The position numbers and the translations under genes are program-made. From contig CBDFNC010000004.1 of NCBI GenBank assembly GCA_965249895.1, forward strand, positions 620,001 to 684,000: a DNA stretch of 64,000 nt, in the 5' to 3' direction. How positions within the stretch are numbered: the first letter of the stretch is position 1; every line of letters starts with the position of its first letter. The DNA is from CBDFNC01 sp965249895. Lineage in GTDB: Bacteria > Pseudomonadota > Gammaproteobacteria > Enterobacterales > CBDFNC01. Shown here piece after piece: positions 18,567 through 27,493 of the stretch. The notes beneath the pieces are model-generated. The model searched no databases. It was not told the DNA's origin and saw only the letters and a list, made by a program, of their open reading frames with translations.

Positions 18567-19673
18567 ATGAAAAATTATAAGATAGCCTTGCTGGCTGGTG
18601 ACGGTATCGGTCCTGAAATCATGAAGGAAGCTGTAAAAATCCTTAAGCTGGTTGAGCAGCGCAACAGTGATGTTTCTTTCGAACTAAACGACGTATTGTT
18701 TGGTGCCGCAGCTTACTTCGAGACAGGTAAAGCATTTCCTGAAGCCACCATTCAGGCATGTGACGAAGCCGACGCAATTCTTAAAGGCACTATCGGCCTG
18801 AGCCATGAAGAATCCAAAAAAATTCCTGTAGACGAGCAGCCCGAACGTGGCGCCCTGCTTCCACTACGTCGTCGCTATAACACCTATGCCAACTTCCGCC
18901 CGGTATACCTGCCAAAAGGTCTGGCACACTTCTCTCCACTAAAGCAGGAAGTGATCGGCGACGGTATCGACATCATGATCATTCGTGAATTGGTCGGCGG
19001 CCTGTATTTTGGTGCCAAAGAAGTTGGCACCACTGCCGAAGGTAAACGTTACGTTCGCGAAACCCTTGAGTATGACGAAGATCAAATCCGTCAGATCGTC
19101 GTGGTCGCATTTGACGTTTCTCAGAAGCGTAAAAAAGTACTGCACAATATCCACAAATCCAATGTGCTGAAGTCCAGTGTGCTTTGGAATGAAATCGTAG
19201 AGGAAGTGAGCAAAGATTACCCGGAAGTTGAAGTTAAAAACATCCTGGTAGACGCAGCTGCAACTTACCTATGCCTAAACCCTGGCATGTTCGACGTGAT
19301 GGTAATGGAAAACATGTTCGGTGATATCCTGAGCGATCAGGGTGGTGGTATCCTGGGCTCACTGGGCCTGATGCCTTCTGCATGTATCGGTCCAGAAAAA
19401 GCCTACTATGAACCTTCTCACGGCTCTGCACCAGATATCGCAGGTAAAGGCGTCGCCAACCCATATTCAATGATCGGCTCTGTGGCAATGATGCTGGAAA
19501 TGAGCTTTGGCATGGAGCAGGAAGCTAAAAACCTGTGGAGTGCAATGCAAAGCGTATTCGCTTCTGGATACTCCACACCAGACTTATCCAAAGAAGGTGA
19601 TGCTGAACTAGTCACCACTGAAAGATTCGGCGATATGGTTTGTGAAGCGCTGGCTAAATGTCCGGTCGCTTAA
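18567..19673 (+). CDS. Isocitrate/isopropylmalate dehydrogenase-family protein, 3-isopropylmalate dehydrogenase-like
   Basis: 368 residues from the ATG at 18567, which has GAAGGA 6 bp upstream and gives the family N-terminus MKNYKIALLAGDGIGPEIM. Conserved features: ERGALLPLRRRYNTYANFRP (substrate-binding Arg residues), DIMIIRELVGGLYFG, HKSNVLKSS with the catalytic Lys region, VKNILVDAAATYL and MENMFGDILSDQ with the metal-binding Asp residues, and EPSHGSAPDIAGKGVANP for NAD binding. In leucine synthesis the enzyme oxidises 3-isopropylmalate. It is not in a leuABCD operon; the only other such gene in the window is the LeuA/CimA-like gene at 25934. Substrate could also be a methylmalate. Confidence 0.85.
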   Translation: MKNYKIALLAGDGIGPEIMKEAVKILKLVEQRNSDVSFELNDVLFGAAAYFETGKAFPEATIQACDEADAILKGTIGLSHEESKKIPVDEQPERGALLPLRRRYNTYANFRPVYLPKGLAHFSPLKQEVIGDGIDIMIIRELVGGLYFGAKEVGTTAEGKRYVRETLEYDEDQIRQIVVVAFDVSQKRKKVLHNIHKSNVLKSSVLWNEIVEEVSKDYPEVEVKNILVDAAATYLCLNPGMFDVMVMENMFGDILSDQGGGILGSLGLMPSACIGPEKAYYEPSHGSAPDIAGKGVANPYSMIGSVAMMLEMSFGMEQEAKNLWSAMQSVFASGYSTPDLSKEGDAELVTTERFGDMVCEALAKCPVA

Positions 19674-20292
19674 TACGCTAATAAACGTGCCGTAAGGCAC
19701 GTTTACTTGTACCAAGACGGGTTAAGCCTTCCAATGATTTATTCCGTCTTTCTACCATTTATCGTCATGTAATATAGAGCCTTAATCTTCCTTCCAACCA
19801 CTGACTGATTTTCCTGTCATTTTTCTCTCATGATTAAAGATTATTTCCTGAGCAGCGTACGAAAATTCTCAACTTACTTTTGTTGAGCAAAACAAACGAA
19901 CGCATGGACCTTTTTTAGCCAACGTTTACAGCGTCACTCCGTAAAGCTCGCAAGTTACAGATTTCGGAGGATTTATGTTTAAATTCAAAACTGTATAGCA
20001 AGAAAGCTATGACTGAAAGTTCCGTAGCAACCAGCTACTGATTCAAATTCAAACCTATATGAAAGAAAAGCAAGACCTGACTAATTTGCCATCTATCCGG
20101 CATTATCTCTGCCCTTCGCTTTACAAGAGCCGTAGCGCAATTAGTGTTCCACTCTAGTATTCATTGCAACAAACTTCAGCTTCATTCAGCTTACATTCAA
20201 TAATCATGGACTAATATTTTGCTTTTTGAGCCAGTCATTCGCTCTTTCTTGCAAACCAATTCTGCGTCCCGATTTCTAAGGTTAGTTTATTA
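19674..20292. other. 619-bp region with terminator and structured leader of the polysaccharide genes
   Basis: After the terminator at 19683-19704 the region is non-coding up to the Alg44-like start. It contains a CTCCG/CGGAG hairpin (19937-19969) that would cover a strong GGAGG site, followed by very short frames: 19975-19998 (MFKFKTV), 20009-20041 (10 codons) and 20059-20157 (32 codons). A small GTAGC/GCTAC hairpin lies inside the second. This could be a regulatory leader; no known riboswitch consensus is seen. Confidence 0.4.
19683..19704 (+). terminator. Hairpin terminator after the LeuB-like gene
   Basis: AAACGTGCC / GGCACGTTT, a perfect 9-bp stem with a GTAA loop, 9 bp after the stop codon, followed by ACTTGT. 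Confidence 0.8.
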
Positions 20293-21855
20293 ATGTCCCT
20301 TTCAAACCACTCTCAACCGGAGTTCAAAGCCGGTAAACGAAAGCACGCCAGAATCGAATTTCCGGCAAAAATTAGATTCAGTAAAGAAGTGATCGAAGTT
20401 TCCGAATGGAGTTTAGGCGGTTTTTCGTTGGCAGACGGCTGTATACATGAAACAGAGATAGACTGTCAAAATGCCAGTTTGTCCTTCTATATTCCACAGG
20501 GGAAATTTGAGCTTACTGTCAAGTTTAAAGTGAGCCGTGCCAGCGCTGATGGGTTTGCCGTAGGATTTCAATTTATCGATTTGCCAGAATATGTTCTTGA
20601 GTCGATGCAAACCATCATCAATGGATATTTATCAGGTGAGCAAATTAACCTGGATCAAGCCTTAGAGAAGGGTGTCAAAGCTAGTGTGTTCGAGCTCGAG
20701 CAGTCCCGTCTTATTGCAAACTGGGGAAAGTTTGCGCTTGTTGTAAGTGGTATTGCTTTTGTTCTGGGTTTTACCCTGTTTCTTCTCTATCACAAGTTTT
20801 ATGTTGTGACCTCTGAGCATGCTGCTGTCGCACAACGGGTGGTTAAGGTAGAGACTTCAACAGCAGGTGTTCTTGCTGATATGCAAGTAAAACCTGGGAA
20901 GGTCTTTGCTTCAGGTTCTCCATTGTTTTCGGTCACCCCAGAAGATCAAAGGGAACTGCTAAGGCAGAAGCAAAGTAGTTCCGCAGCACTTGCATTAGAG
21001 ATAACTCATATCCAAAACAGATATCACGATGCCAAGAATTTATTATCAAGTTTCTCCACAAGGCTTTATATCGAAGCCGAAGGGTTAAAGCAGAGGTTGA
21101 AGGCGCTAAAAACTGAAACCATGATCCAGAGTGAACAATCAACACTATTTTACAAGCATTATAAAGAAGGCGTGGTGGATGAAGTGACTAAAAACAATAA
21201 CCTACTACAACTCTATGAGAAACAACGTAAGCTGTTAACCTTAAAGCAACAACTAGATATTACCAAAAATCAACTCGCAATGACCAAAAAAGGGTTACTC
21301 GTCAGAGATGACGTATCTAGCTTACCAACTGTCAATGAACTTGAAGATCTTTTGGCGTACAAGGTGCGTTATCAAAATTTATTAGTTGAAGAGATTAAAC
21401 AATTAGATCTCAGCCGGTTTTATACCTCACCATGCGACTGTGAAGTAGTGGAAATTAGCGCTACAAATGGCCAAATGCTGGGGGCAAATACCCCTGTCAT
21501 AAAACTAAGCCCTGTCTCTGAAAATCAACGCTGGATACTTGCATTAGTCTCACTAGAGCAAGGTAAACGTTTGTATAAAGGCGCCAAAGCCAAATTTAGG
21601 CTTGCCAGTGAATCTGTTATTCGCACAGGTAAAGTCGAGAATATTAACTACTACAGCGCCAGTCAGCCCATTCTTTATAGCAATATGGGAGAAACTATCT
21701 CAGGTTTACCTGACTCGTTACCTCGAATGCAGCAATATACTTTGGTAAAAGTTCTGCCTGATGAACCCTTAACAAAAGCTAAATTCAGCGAGCCTGCAGT
21801 AGTGACTATCAACCTTGGCTTTCTGAATTGGTTTCGGGGCGGTGTATTACTGTGA
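20293..21855 (+). CDS. Alg44-like PilZ-HlyD exopolysaccharide protein
   Basis: 520 residues in three parts. Residues ~15-120 form a PilZ domain with the c-di-GMP motif RKHAR (R16-x3-R20) and a variant second motif EWSLGG in place of D/N-x-S-x-x-G. A single membrane helix follows at about 148-170. The periplasmic remainder is HlyD/membrane-fusion-like, with a coiled coil (~220-380) and lipoyl-like halves at VKVETSTAGVLADMQVKPG and SPCDCEVVEISATNGQMLG. This is the layout of Alg44, the c-di-GMP receptor of alginate polymerisation. The next gene is Alg8-like and overlaps by 4 bp, so the two likely form the synthase complex. Confidence 0.82.
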   Translation: MSLSNHSQPEFKAGKRKHARIEFPAKIRFSKEVIEVSEWSLGGFSLADGCIHETEIDCQNASLSFYIPQGKFELTVKFKVSRASADGFAVGFQFIDLPEYVLESMQTIINGYLSGEQINLDQALEKGVKASVFELEQSRLIANWGKFALVVSGIAFVLGFTLFLLYHKFYVVTSEHAAVAQRVVKVETSTAGVLADMQVKPGKVFASGSPLFSVTPEDQRELLRQKQSSSAALALEITHIQNRYHDAKNLLSSFSTRLYIEAEGLKQRLKALKTETMIQSEQSTLFYKHYKEGVVDEVTKNNNLLQLYEKQRKLLTLKQQLDITKNQLAMTKKGLLVRDDVSSLPTVNELEDLLAYKVRYQNLLVEEIKQLDLSRFYTSPCDCEVVEISATNGQMLGANTPVIKLSPVSENQRWILALVSLEQGKRLYKGAKAKFRLASESVIRTGKVENINYYSASQPILYSNMGETISGLPDSLPRMQQYTLVKVLPDEPLTKAKFSEPAVVTINLGFLNWFRGGVLL

Positions 21856-23360
21856 ATCCGGTTTCACACGTAGCTGAGTTTAAAGCATCGGATCCCATAA
21901 TGAGTGCTTTGCTAAGTGGTTTTGTTCTTTTGTTGCTTGTAATTATGTGTGTGACATTAGTCACTCTGTACAAGATAGATTTACCCGAACAAGAGATCTG
22001 GTTAACCGTTGGTATCATAGGTTTTTGGCGATATAGCTGGAAAACTGTTCATGCCTTTCGGGGAATTTACTACCAAACTGTAAAATACCCAAAACTAAAA
22101 GCCATTGCGCAAGGGGCGAAAAAGCCGAGTGAATTGCTGGTGATCGTTCCCAGTTATCGCTCTAAGCCGCTAATTAATTTCCGCGTATATAAAAAACTCT
22201 TTGAAGAACTTGAATCTTTTGGCGTAAAAGCCAGAGTAGCTGCCTGTATTACCGACCCAGCAGATATCGAAATAGTTGAAACAGCCAGACAAGGAAAAGA
22301 GGTCGAGATTTATTATTTGCCCCAAAACGGTAAGGGTAAACGCGTGGCCATGGTTGAAGCGCTGAATCTATTTTATCAGCAAGGATACAGCGCTAACGCT
22401 CAGTTGGTTTTGATGGATGGGGATACCCTTCTGAGTGACAATATTTTTCATAAAACTTGTATTTTCCTGTCTAAATATCGAGATTTGGGGGCCGTTACAT
22501 GCCACAACAGAGCCTTAGTTTCAGGAGCAAGCCTGGTCCGGCAATGGTATAGACAAAGATTGTCACAAAGGCACTTCTACATGAATTCCGTTAGCTTAAG
22601 CCATAGGTTAATGGTGTTAACTGGCCGCTTTTCCATGTTTAAGGCAAACATCTTACTGAGTCCGGAATTTATCCATAGACTTGAGTACGATTACATCAAT
22701 CATTGGCGCTGCGGCCGACTTAAGATGCTGACGGGCGATGACAAATCAAGCTGGTTCCACCTGTTACTCACTGGTTGGAAAATGCTCTATTTACCAGACG
22801 TTGTTGTGGATTGCTTAGAAGAGCCTGCGCAAGGTAACTTCTTTCGCTCTAGTTCAAATTTGATGCGCCGCTGGTATGGAAATATGTTGAGAAACAATGG
22901 CAGAGCCCTACAATTAGGCCCCAGGCATTGTGGTTTGTTCCTTTGGTTATGTTTGCTTGATCAAAGGGTTAGTATCTGGACTTCGCTAACAGGACCCGTA
23001 TTCGCCCTGCTACTTTCGGTGACCTTAAGCCCGGTAGTAATTGCAGCGTATTTCGTTTGGGTTATGTTTGGCCGAAGTTTGAATTGTCTTTTTGTTGCTT
23101 CAATGACCGGGCAGTTTCACCCAATGTTTATTCCACTGCTCTGGTATGAACAAGTAGTGGGATCGGCCCTAAAAGTCTTTGTATTGTTTCGTCTGGATAG
23201 ACAAAAATGGACAAGACAAGGTATCTCTTCTGGAGACGGAGGGCGTTCTTTCTGGGGATTAAATTACTTGCCCCGGCTATTAACATTAGCCAGCTGTACT
23301 AGCCTGGTTATCGTACTGGCAATACTACACGATATCGTCAGCCTACCCGCTATTTGGTAG
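21852..23360 (+). CDS. Alg8-like family 2 glycosyltransferase (polysaccharide polymerase)
   Basis: 502 residues from the GTG at 21852, which overlaps the stop of the Alg44-like gene (GTGA). An N-terminal membrane helix pair is followed by a GT2 catalytic domain: VIVPSYRSKP, VLMDGDTLLS (the D-x-D nucleotide-sugar motif), a TGDDKSSWF motif and NLMRRWYGNMLRNNGRALQL, the counterpart of the processive-synthase Q/RxxRW block. C-terminal helices (~380-500) complete the membrane part. In Pseudomonas, Alg8 polymerises GDP-mannuronate. The sugar used here is unknown because no GDP-mannose dehydrogenase gene is nearby. Confidence 0.82.
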   Translation: MNPVSHVAEFKASDPIMSALLSGFVLLLLVIMCVTLVTLYKIDLPEQEIWLTVGIIGFWRYSWKTVHAFRGIYYQTVKYPKLKAIAQGAKKPSELLVIVPSYRSKPLINFRVYKKLFEELESFGVKARVAACITDPADIEIVETARQGKEVEIYYLPQNGKGKRVAMVEALNLFYQQGYSANAQLVLMDGDTLLSDNIFHKTCIFLSKYRDLGAVTCHNRALVSGASLVRQWYRQRLSQRHFYMNSVSLSHRLMVLTGRFSMFKANILLSPEFIHRLEYDYINHWRCGRLKMLTGDDKSSWFHLLLTGWKMLYLPDVVVDCLEEPAQGNFFRSSSNLMRRWYGNMLRNNGRALQLGPRHCGLFLWLCLLDQRVSIWTSLTGPVFALLLSVTLSPVVIAAYFVWVMFGRSLNCLFVASMTGQFHPMFIPLLWYEQVVGSALKVFVLFRLDRQKWTRQGISSGDGGRSFWGLNYLPRLLTLASCTSLVIVLAILHDIVSLPAIW

Positions 23361-23462
23361 TTGTTTTTCCTAGCGAGAACATTCTGAGCAATATCTCTCA
23401 CCAGAATACCACTTTGGTGCTCGTCAAGTGGAGCTTGCCGAAACCTGCATTGGAATTTCAAT

Positions 23463-24407
23463 TCACTTAGCTGTCACAGGAGCTTGGGTTGCCTGAACAT
23501 CGGCAATACGTATGTATTCATCGTTTTCTGGACGGTATTCATTCCGACTACCTCCATAAAATGAGCTAAAAAATAGACTATCTAACTTAAGTTTTTCGGT
23601 GTAACGAAAGACCATATTAGTTTTATAAACCATACGATGCCCATCCAAATAGGCTGACAATCGCCCATTGTGGTGAACTCCTTTTTCATCAACGGTGTTT
23701 GGAATCATACAGATTTCCATATGATACCAGCGAGCAATGCTCAAATAGATCTCATCACCATTCTCTTTGAAGAAAAACTTATCACCTTTACCGTCATGCT
23801 GTTGTGCCGGGTGATAAGTTAACAGAGCGATTCGACCTGCCAGTTTATTAAGCGTTGGTTTAGCTGGCTGCCATTCTGGCCTGACTGAAAAACCATTATA
23901 GCCGTCAGGCCTTGGACTACCTCCACTGGCTCCTTTTTTACTCGATAGCCCAAACATCTTCCCCATACCTTTCATGCTAAAACCAGGCTCGAAAAAAAAG
24001 CGATAATTTAAACAAATTTGTTCACCATATTGAGATTTTTTACTGGTTAGTAAATGCCGAAAATGCACCCCGCTCGATTGCGAACCCAATTCACCCTCGG
24101 GGAAATGAATACGTACATAGCGGTTCTGTGCAGTAAGCTGTGCTGTTTCTTCAACTAATTCTAAACGCTCTTGCTCAATGCCAAAATGGTAATTGTCTAC
24201 TAAGGAAAAAGTATTGATTAGTTGAGAGCTCGTATATTTACCCGCTGGTTGGTCATTTAGATCCCAACTAAATATGTGTCTGCTATCACCTTCTTTGCGT
24301 TCCTGTGGCCGTGTATTTTCGACCGAAATAGCGCTGTCTATTGCGTCTGCACTAGTAATTACCGGGGTAAAACTGAATGCAGCAATAAGAAAATGTGTTG
24401 GATCCAT
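23463..24407 (-). CDS. PL14-like polysaccharide lyase family protein, exported
   Basis: 314 residues with a signal-like N-terminus (FLIAAFSFTPVITSADA). The body matches the jelly-roll fold of polysaccharide lyase family 14 and relatives: LNYRFFFEPGFSMKGMGKMF, a GYNGFSVRPEW strand, DEIYLSIARWYHMEICMIP, HHNGRLSAYLDGHRM and FFSSFYGGSRNEY near the end, with YIRIADV last. PL14 enzymes cleave alginate or glucuronan. It converges on the Alg8/Alg44-like pair 102 bp away, so a role trimming or clearing the exported polymer is a fair inference. Activity is not proven; catalytic residues cannot be named with certainty from the sequence alone. Confidence 0.72.
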   Translation of the reverse strand: MDPTHFLIAAFSFTPVITSADAIDSAISVENTRPQERKEGDSRHIFSWDLNDQPAGKYTSSQLINTFSLVDNYHFGIEQERLELVEETAQLTAQNRYVRIHFPEGELGSQSSGVHFRHLLTSKKSQYGEQICLNYRFFFEPGFSMKGMGKMFGLSSKKGASGGSPRPDGYNGFSVRPEWQPAKPTLNKLAGRIALLTYHPAQQHDGKGDKFFFKENGDEIYLSIARWYHMEICMIPNTVDEKGVHHNGRLSAYLDGHRMVYKTNMVFRYTEKLKLDSLFFSSFYGGSRNEYRPENDEYIRIADVQATQAPVTAK

Positions 24408-24511
24408 GCTAGTTCCCGGGACTATTTATCATACGGAAATTGGGAGGCTCAATGTTTACCCTATGGGTTGACCTGCGCTGTGTAAAATAGAGAACTACAC
24501 GGAAAGTTTCA

Positions 24512-24814
24512 TTATATCTCGAAAGGTGTTTTAGTATAGCGACCGTTAACTGGAGCATCAAGCCTTGCCTCTAACATGCTATACCCTCTGGGCCAAGGCA
24601 ACAAACGTATATCCTTACGCCTTAACGGACGTTCACTTTTGGCGGTAACAGCCACCAAAGGGTCTACCACAATTCCCTCTAAAATATCATTTTCGTCATA
24701 AGGCGGGTAAACCTCTGTGATAAAAGTCAGCTTATCTAAACCAAAAAAACCCCGAAAAGGAGCGAAGAATACGAACCCCATAAGAACAGCTACTAGCGCC
24801 TTAGAACCGATCAC
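24512..24814 (-). pseudogene. Truncated periplasmic solute-binding protein (SBP_bac_3-like)
   Basis: Only 100 codons. The start matches the N-lobe of extracellular solute-binding family 3 proteins: a hydrophobic leader, LTFITEVYPPYDENDILEGI and KDIRLLPWPRGYSMLEARLD. Full family members run to ~250 residues, and the last ~20 residues here do not follow the family, so the gene is truncated or frameshifted. The start would be a GTG. The intact paralogue is 150 bp upstream on the same strand. Confidence 0.65.
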
Positions 24815-24962
24815 CCTTGCATCCTGAGCCTTGACCTCTACATTGTAGGCAAGCTGTAGCTGACCAGCTCCTGCGTCAATAAAGGTGTTTGCCCGTTAAC
24901 CAGCTAGTTAAAGCAACCACTTCTGCTACCCATATAGACACTGTCATAAAGTGAGCTATTCG

Positions 24963-25769
24963 CTAATGGTTTACACCTGACAAGGCGCTAGTTTCCTTTA
25001 AGGAGTGCCGGTTTCTCCAGTCGCGCAAGATGTTTAGATAGCTGCCATCGCGTTTCATTTCGAGTAAGATAAGGTCGAATCGTCTTGCTAAATCATGGTG
25101 TTGCCGAACCTTGGAGAAGGCGAGGTAAGTTGGAGTAGATTGTATCACCGGCGTAAGACCTTTTATGGCTGTAAGTTTCAACCCGGATAAATCACTCTGT
25201 AGCTTACGGTATAAGTAAGGGATATTGATAGTATCTCCCACCACTAAGTCAATTCGTCGCCGGTTCAGCAGCATCAGTAACCTTTCCGTACTTTTGTCCG
25301 ATGTAACACGTGTGAGAACTCCAGTGCGAACGGCGCGATCAAATCGATTACCATAGCTAAATGTGTCTCTGACGCCAAATCTCAGGGCGCTTAGTGACAT
25401 TAGATTACCGTCAAAATTCACCCGAAAATTCTGCAAAGCGAACAGAGACACTGTCTCTTCCATCAGAGCAACTTCGGTGAATTCCGCATAGGCCATTCGC
25501 TCTGGATGCTTTAAAATTTGAAACAAGCCGTCAATTTGACCGAATTTAAGGTATTTAAGCCCTCTGGAAAGTGGCAGTAACTGAATATTTATCGGCTCAT
25601 TTAAGCGCTTAAAAACTTCTCTAACCAACTCCACAGATACCCCTTTAAGCTTTCCCTGCTCCTGGTATTCATAAGGCGGGTACTCCATGATGGCGAGTTC
25701 CAGTACCGCCAGGCTTGGCCTGGACAACAAACTCGTAAAAATAAGCGCGAGCAAACAAAAATTTTTCAT
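24963..25769 (-). CDS. Periplasmic substrate-binding protein, extracellular solute-binding family 3 type
   Basis: 268 residues with a cleavable signal (FCLLALIFTSLLSRPSLA). The first lobe has LELAIMEYPPYEYQEQGKLK and SVELVREVFKRLNEPINIQL, the hinge-flanking parts typical of the family, and the second lobe has RIDLVVGDTINIPYLYRKL. No permease or ATPase gene is adjacent. Proteins of this type without a transporter are common in marine Gammaproteobacteria and may serve as sensors or stand-alone binding proteins; ligand unknown. The broken copy at 24512 suggests an old tandem duplication. Confidence 0.8.
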   Translation of the reverse strand: MKNFCLLALIFTSLLSRPSLAVLELAIMEYPPYEYQEQGKLKGVSVELVREVFKRLNEPINIQLLPLSRGLKYLKFGQIDGLFQILKHPERMAYAEFTEVALMEETVSLFALQNFRVNFDGNLMSLSALRFGVRDTFSYGNRFDRAVRTGVLTRVTSDKSTERLLMLLNRRRIDLVVGDTINIPYLYRKLQSDLSGLKLTAIKGLTPVIQSTPTYLAFSKVRQHHDLARRFDLILLEMKRDGSYLNILRDWRNRHSLKETSALSGVNH

Positions 25770-25869
25770 ACCTTCGCGTAAGCAAGCAATATTTATTTGA
25801 GTGTAGTGAAAAGCGGACTATATGAAGTGCCGGATCAATTTTGGCTGTCGTTTAAACGTCCTGTGCAAG

Positions 25870-25915
25870 CTCAGTGTGTCCTGGTTGGTTTCGATTCAAC
25901 CGCAAACACACCGAG
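25870..25915 (-). terminator. Hairpin downstream of the LeuA/CimA-like gene
   Basis: CTCAGTGTGT at 25870 pairs with ACACACCGAG at 25906-25915, and an inner GGTTG/CAACC pair strengthens the hairpin. It lies 19 bp past the stop on the minus strand. There is no clear T tract. Confidence 0.45.
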
Positions 25916-25933
25916 TTTACAAATATCATAGGG

Positions 25934-27493
25934 TTAATCTAACGTCTTGTATTTGTCGTGTAATTTAATATTTATCATACGCAGGGTCGCGCCTATTCCC
26001 GCCAATACCTGGTTGGTGTTAACCCCACGAGTGCGCAGCTGCTTGCCATCATCATCCCAAGTGACAAAACATTCGGTAAGCGCGCTAGTTTTACCTCCGG
26101 GTGGAATACGAATTTCATAGTCCAACAATGCAGGGAATTCGAAGCCGTCCTCTCCAACCAGCACTTTGCGCATAGCTGAGATAAACGCATCGAACCCACC
26201 GTTACCACTACCGGATGACTTATGGGTTTTACCATTAATATTTACCCGGATACTGACAGTAGACTCGAGATCCATACCTGAGTTAATCGAGCAGTTAAGC
26301 AGCTCTACGTGGGAGTAGTCCTTGCGCTCAAGCAAGTCAGCAATGATAAATGGTAAATCATCTGGAGTAATGGTGGCTTTTAAGTCGCCCAGCTTGACGA
26401 TACGCTCCAGCAACATCTTTTGCTGGTTGCCATTTAATTCAATATCCATAACCTCCAGGTTCTTCGCCAATGAGGCTTTACCACTCATTTTACCCAGTGC
26501 ATAAGTACGCGAACGGTCGAAACGCTCAGGCGTCAGCGCGGACATATACAAGCCGCCTTTTTTATCGCCATCGGCATGAATGCCACTGGTTTGAGTAAAA
26601 ACATCGGCGCCGACTATAGGCGTATTATCAGCAATACGTTTACCGGAGAAGTTTTCGATAATCTGGCTGATTTGATGGATTTGGCTTTCATCTATGTTTA
26701 CCTGAATGCCCATCTTATCTTTCAGTACCACGGCAACTTCGGCTAATGAGGCATTACCCGCTCGCTCACCTAAACAGTTCACCGTACAATGAATTGCACT
26801 GACACCGGCTTTGGTGGCCGCCATTGCATTCGCAGTCGCCAGGCCATAATCGTTATGGGGATGAAAATCTAATTTCTCGCCAGGGAAACGCGTTGTCATA
26901 TCTGACAAGCTTTCAAATACTTCATCGGGAGACATAACACCCAGGGTATCAGGCAGCATAAAATGCTCGATGCCTTGGCCTTGGAGTTTTGACATCATCG
27001 CATAGACATATTCTGGGCTATCCTTGTAGCCGTTGGACCAGTCTTCAAGGTAGATATTTACCTTAAGTCCTTTCTCTGTGGCATATGAAACCGTTTGTTT
27101 TATGTCCGTGATGTGCTGATCTAGCGTCTTTTTAAGCTGTTCACTACAGTGCTTTAGACTGCCTTTCGCCAACAAGTTTAATACCTTGCCACCCGTCTCC
27201 AGGATCCAGTCGACACTTTTAGTGTGATCGACAAATCCAAGCACCTCGACTCTATCAACCAAACCTTCCTGACTGGCCCAGTGATTGAGGCTGGTTACCG
27301 CTTCCTTTTCACCTTCGGAAACTCGCGCCGAGGCCACTTCAATACGGTCAATTTTTAATTTTTGTAACAAGGCTTTTGCGATGCTTACCTTTTCAGCGGG
27401 CGAAAAGGAAACCCCTTGTGTTTGCTCACCATCCCTTAAGGTGGTATCCATTAGCTGAATAACACGCTCACTCATATTATCTTGATTATTCAA
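25934..27493 (-). CDS. LeuA/CimA-like alpha-isopropylmalate or citramalate synthase with regulatory domain
   Basis: 519 residues from a TTG with GGAAG 8 bp upstream. The DRE-TIM aldolase core is complete: LMDTTLRDGEQTQGVSFSPA, KIDRIEVASARVSEGE, LDFHPHNDYGLATANAM with the metal-binding HxH, and VNCLGERAGNASLAEV. A C-terminal LeuA-type allosteric domain (~400-515) follows. The enzyme condenses acetyl-CoA with a 2-oxo acid; isopropylmalate versus citramalate cannot be told. The wording of the core (for example VASARVSEGE) resembles, from memory, the second LeuA-like enzyme of Bacteroidetes more than gammaproteobacterial LeuA, so transfer is possible. It is separated from the LeuB-like gene at 18567. 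Confidence 0.82.
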   Translation of the reverse strand: MNNQDNMSERVIQLMDTTLRDGEQTQGVSFSPAEKVSIAKALLQKLKIDRIEVASARVSEGEKEAVTSLNHWASQEGLVDRVEVLGFVDHTKSVDWILETGGKVLNLLAKGSLKHCSEQLKKTLDQHITDIKQTVSYATEKGLKVNIYLEDWSNGYKDSPEYVYAMMSKLQGQGIEHFMLPDTLGVMSPDEVFESLSDMTTRFPGEKLDFHPHNDYGLATANAMAATKAGVSAIHCTVNCLGERAGNASLAEVAVVLKDKMGIQVNIDESQIHQISQIIENFSGKRIADNTPIVGADVFTQTSGIHADGDKKGGLYMSALTPERFDRSRTYALGKMSGKASLAKNLEVMDIELNGNQQKMLLERIVKLGDLKATITPDDLPFIIADLLERKDYSHVELLNCSINSGMDLESTVSIRVNINGKTHKSSGSGNGGFDAFISAMRKVLVGEDGFEFPALLDYEIRIPPGGKTSALTECFVTWDDDGKQLRTRGVNTNQVLAGIGATLRMINIKLHDKYKTLD

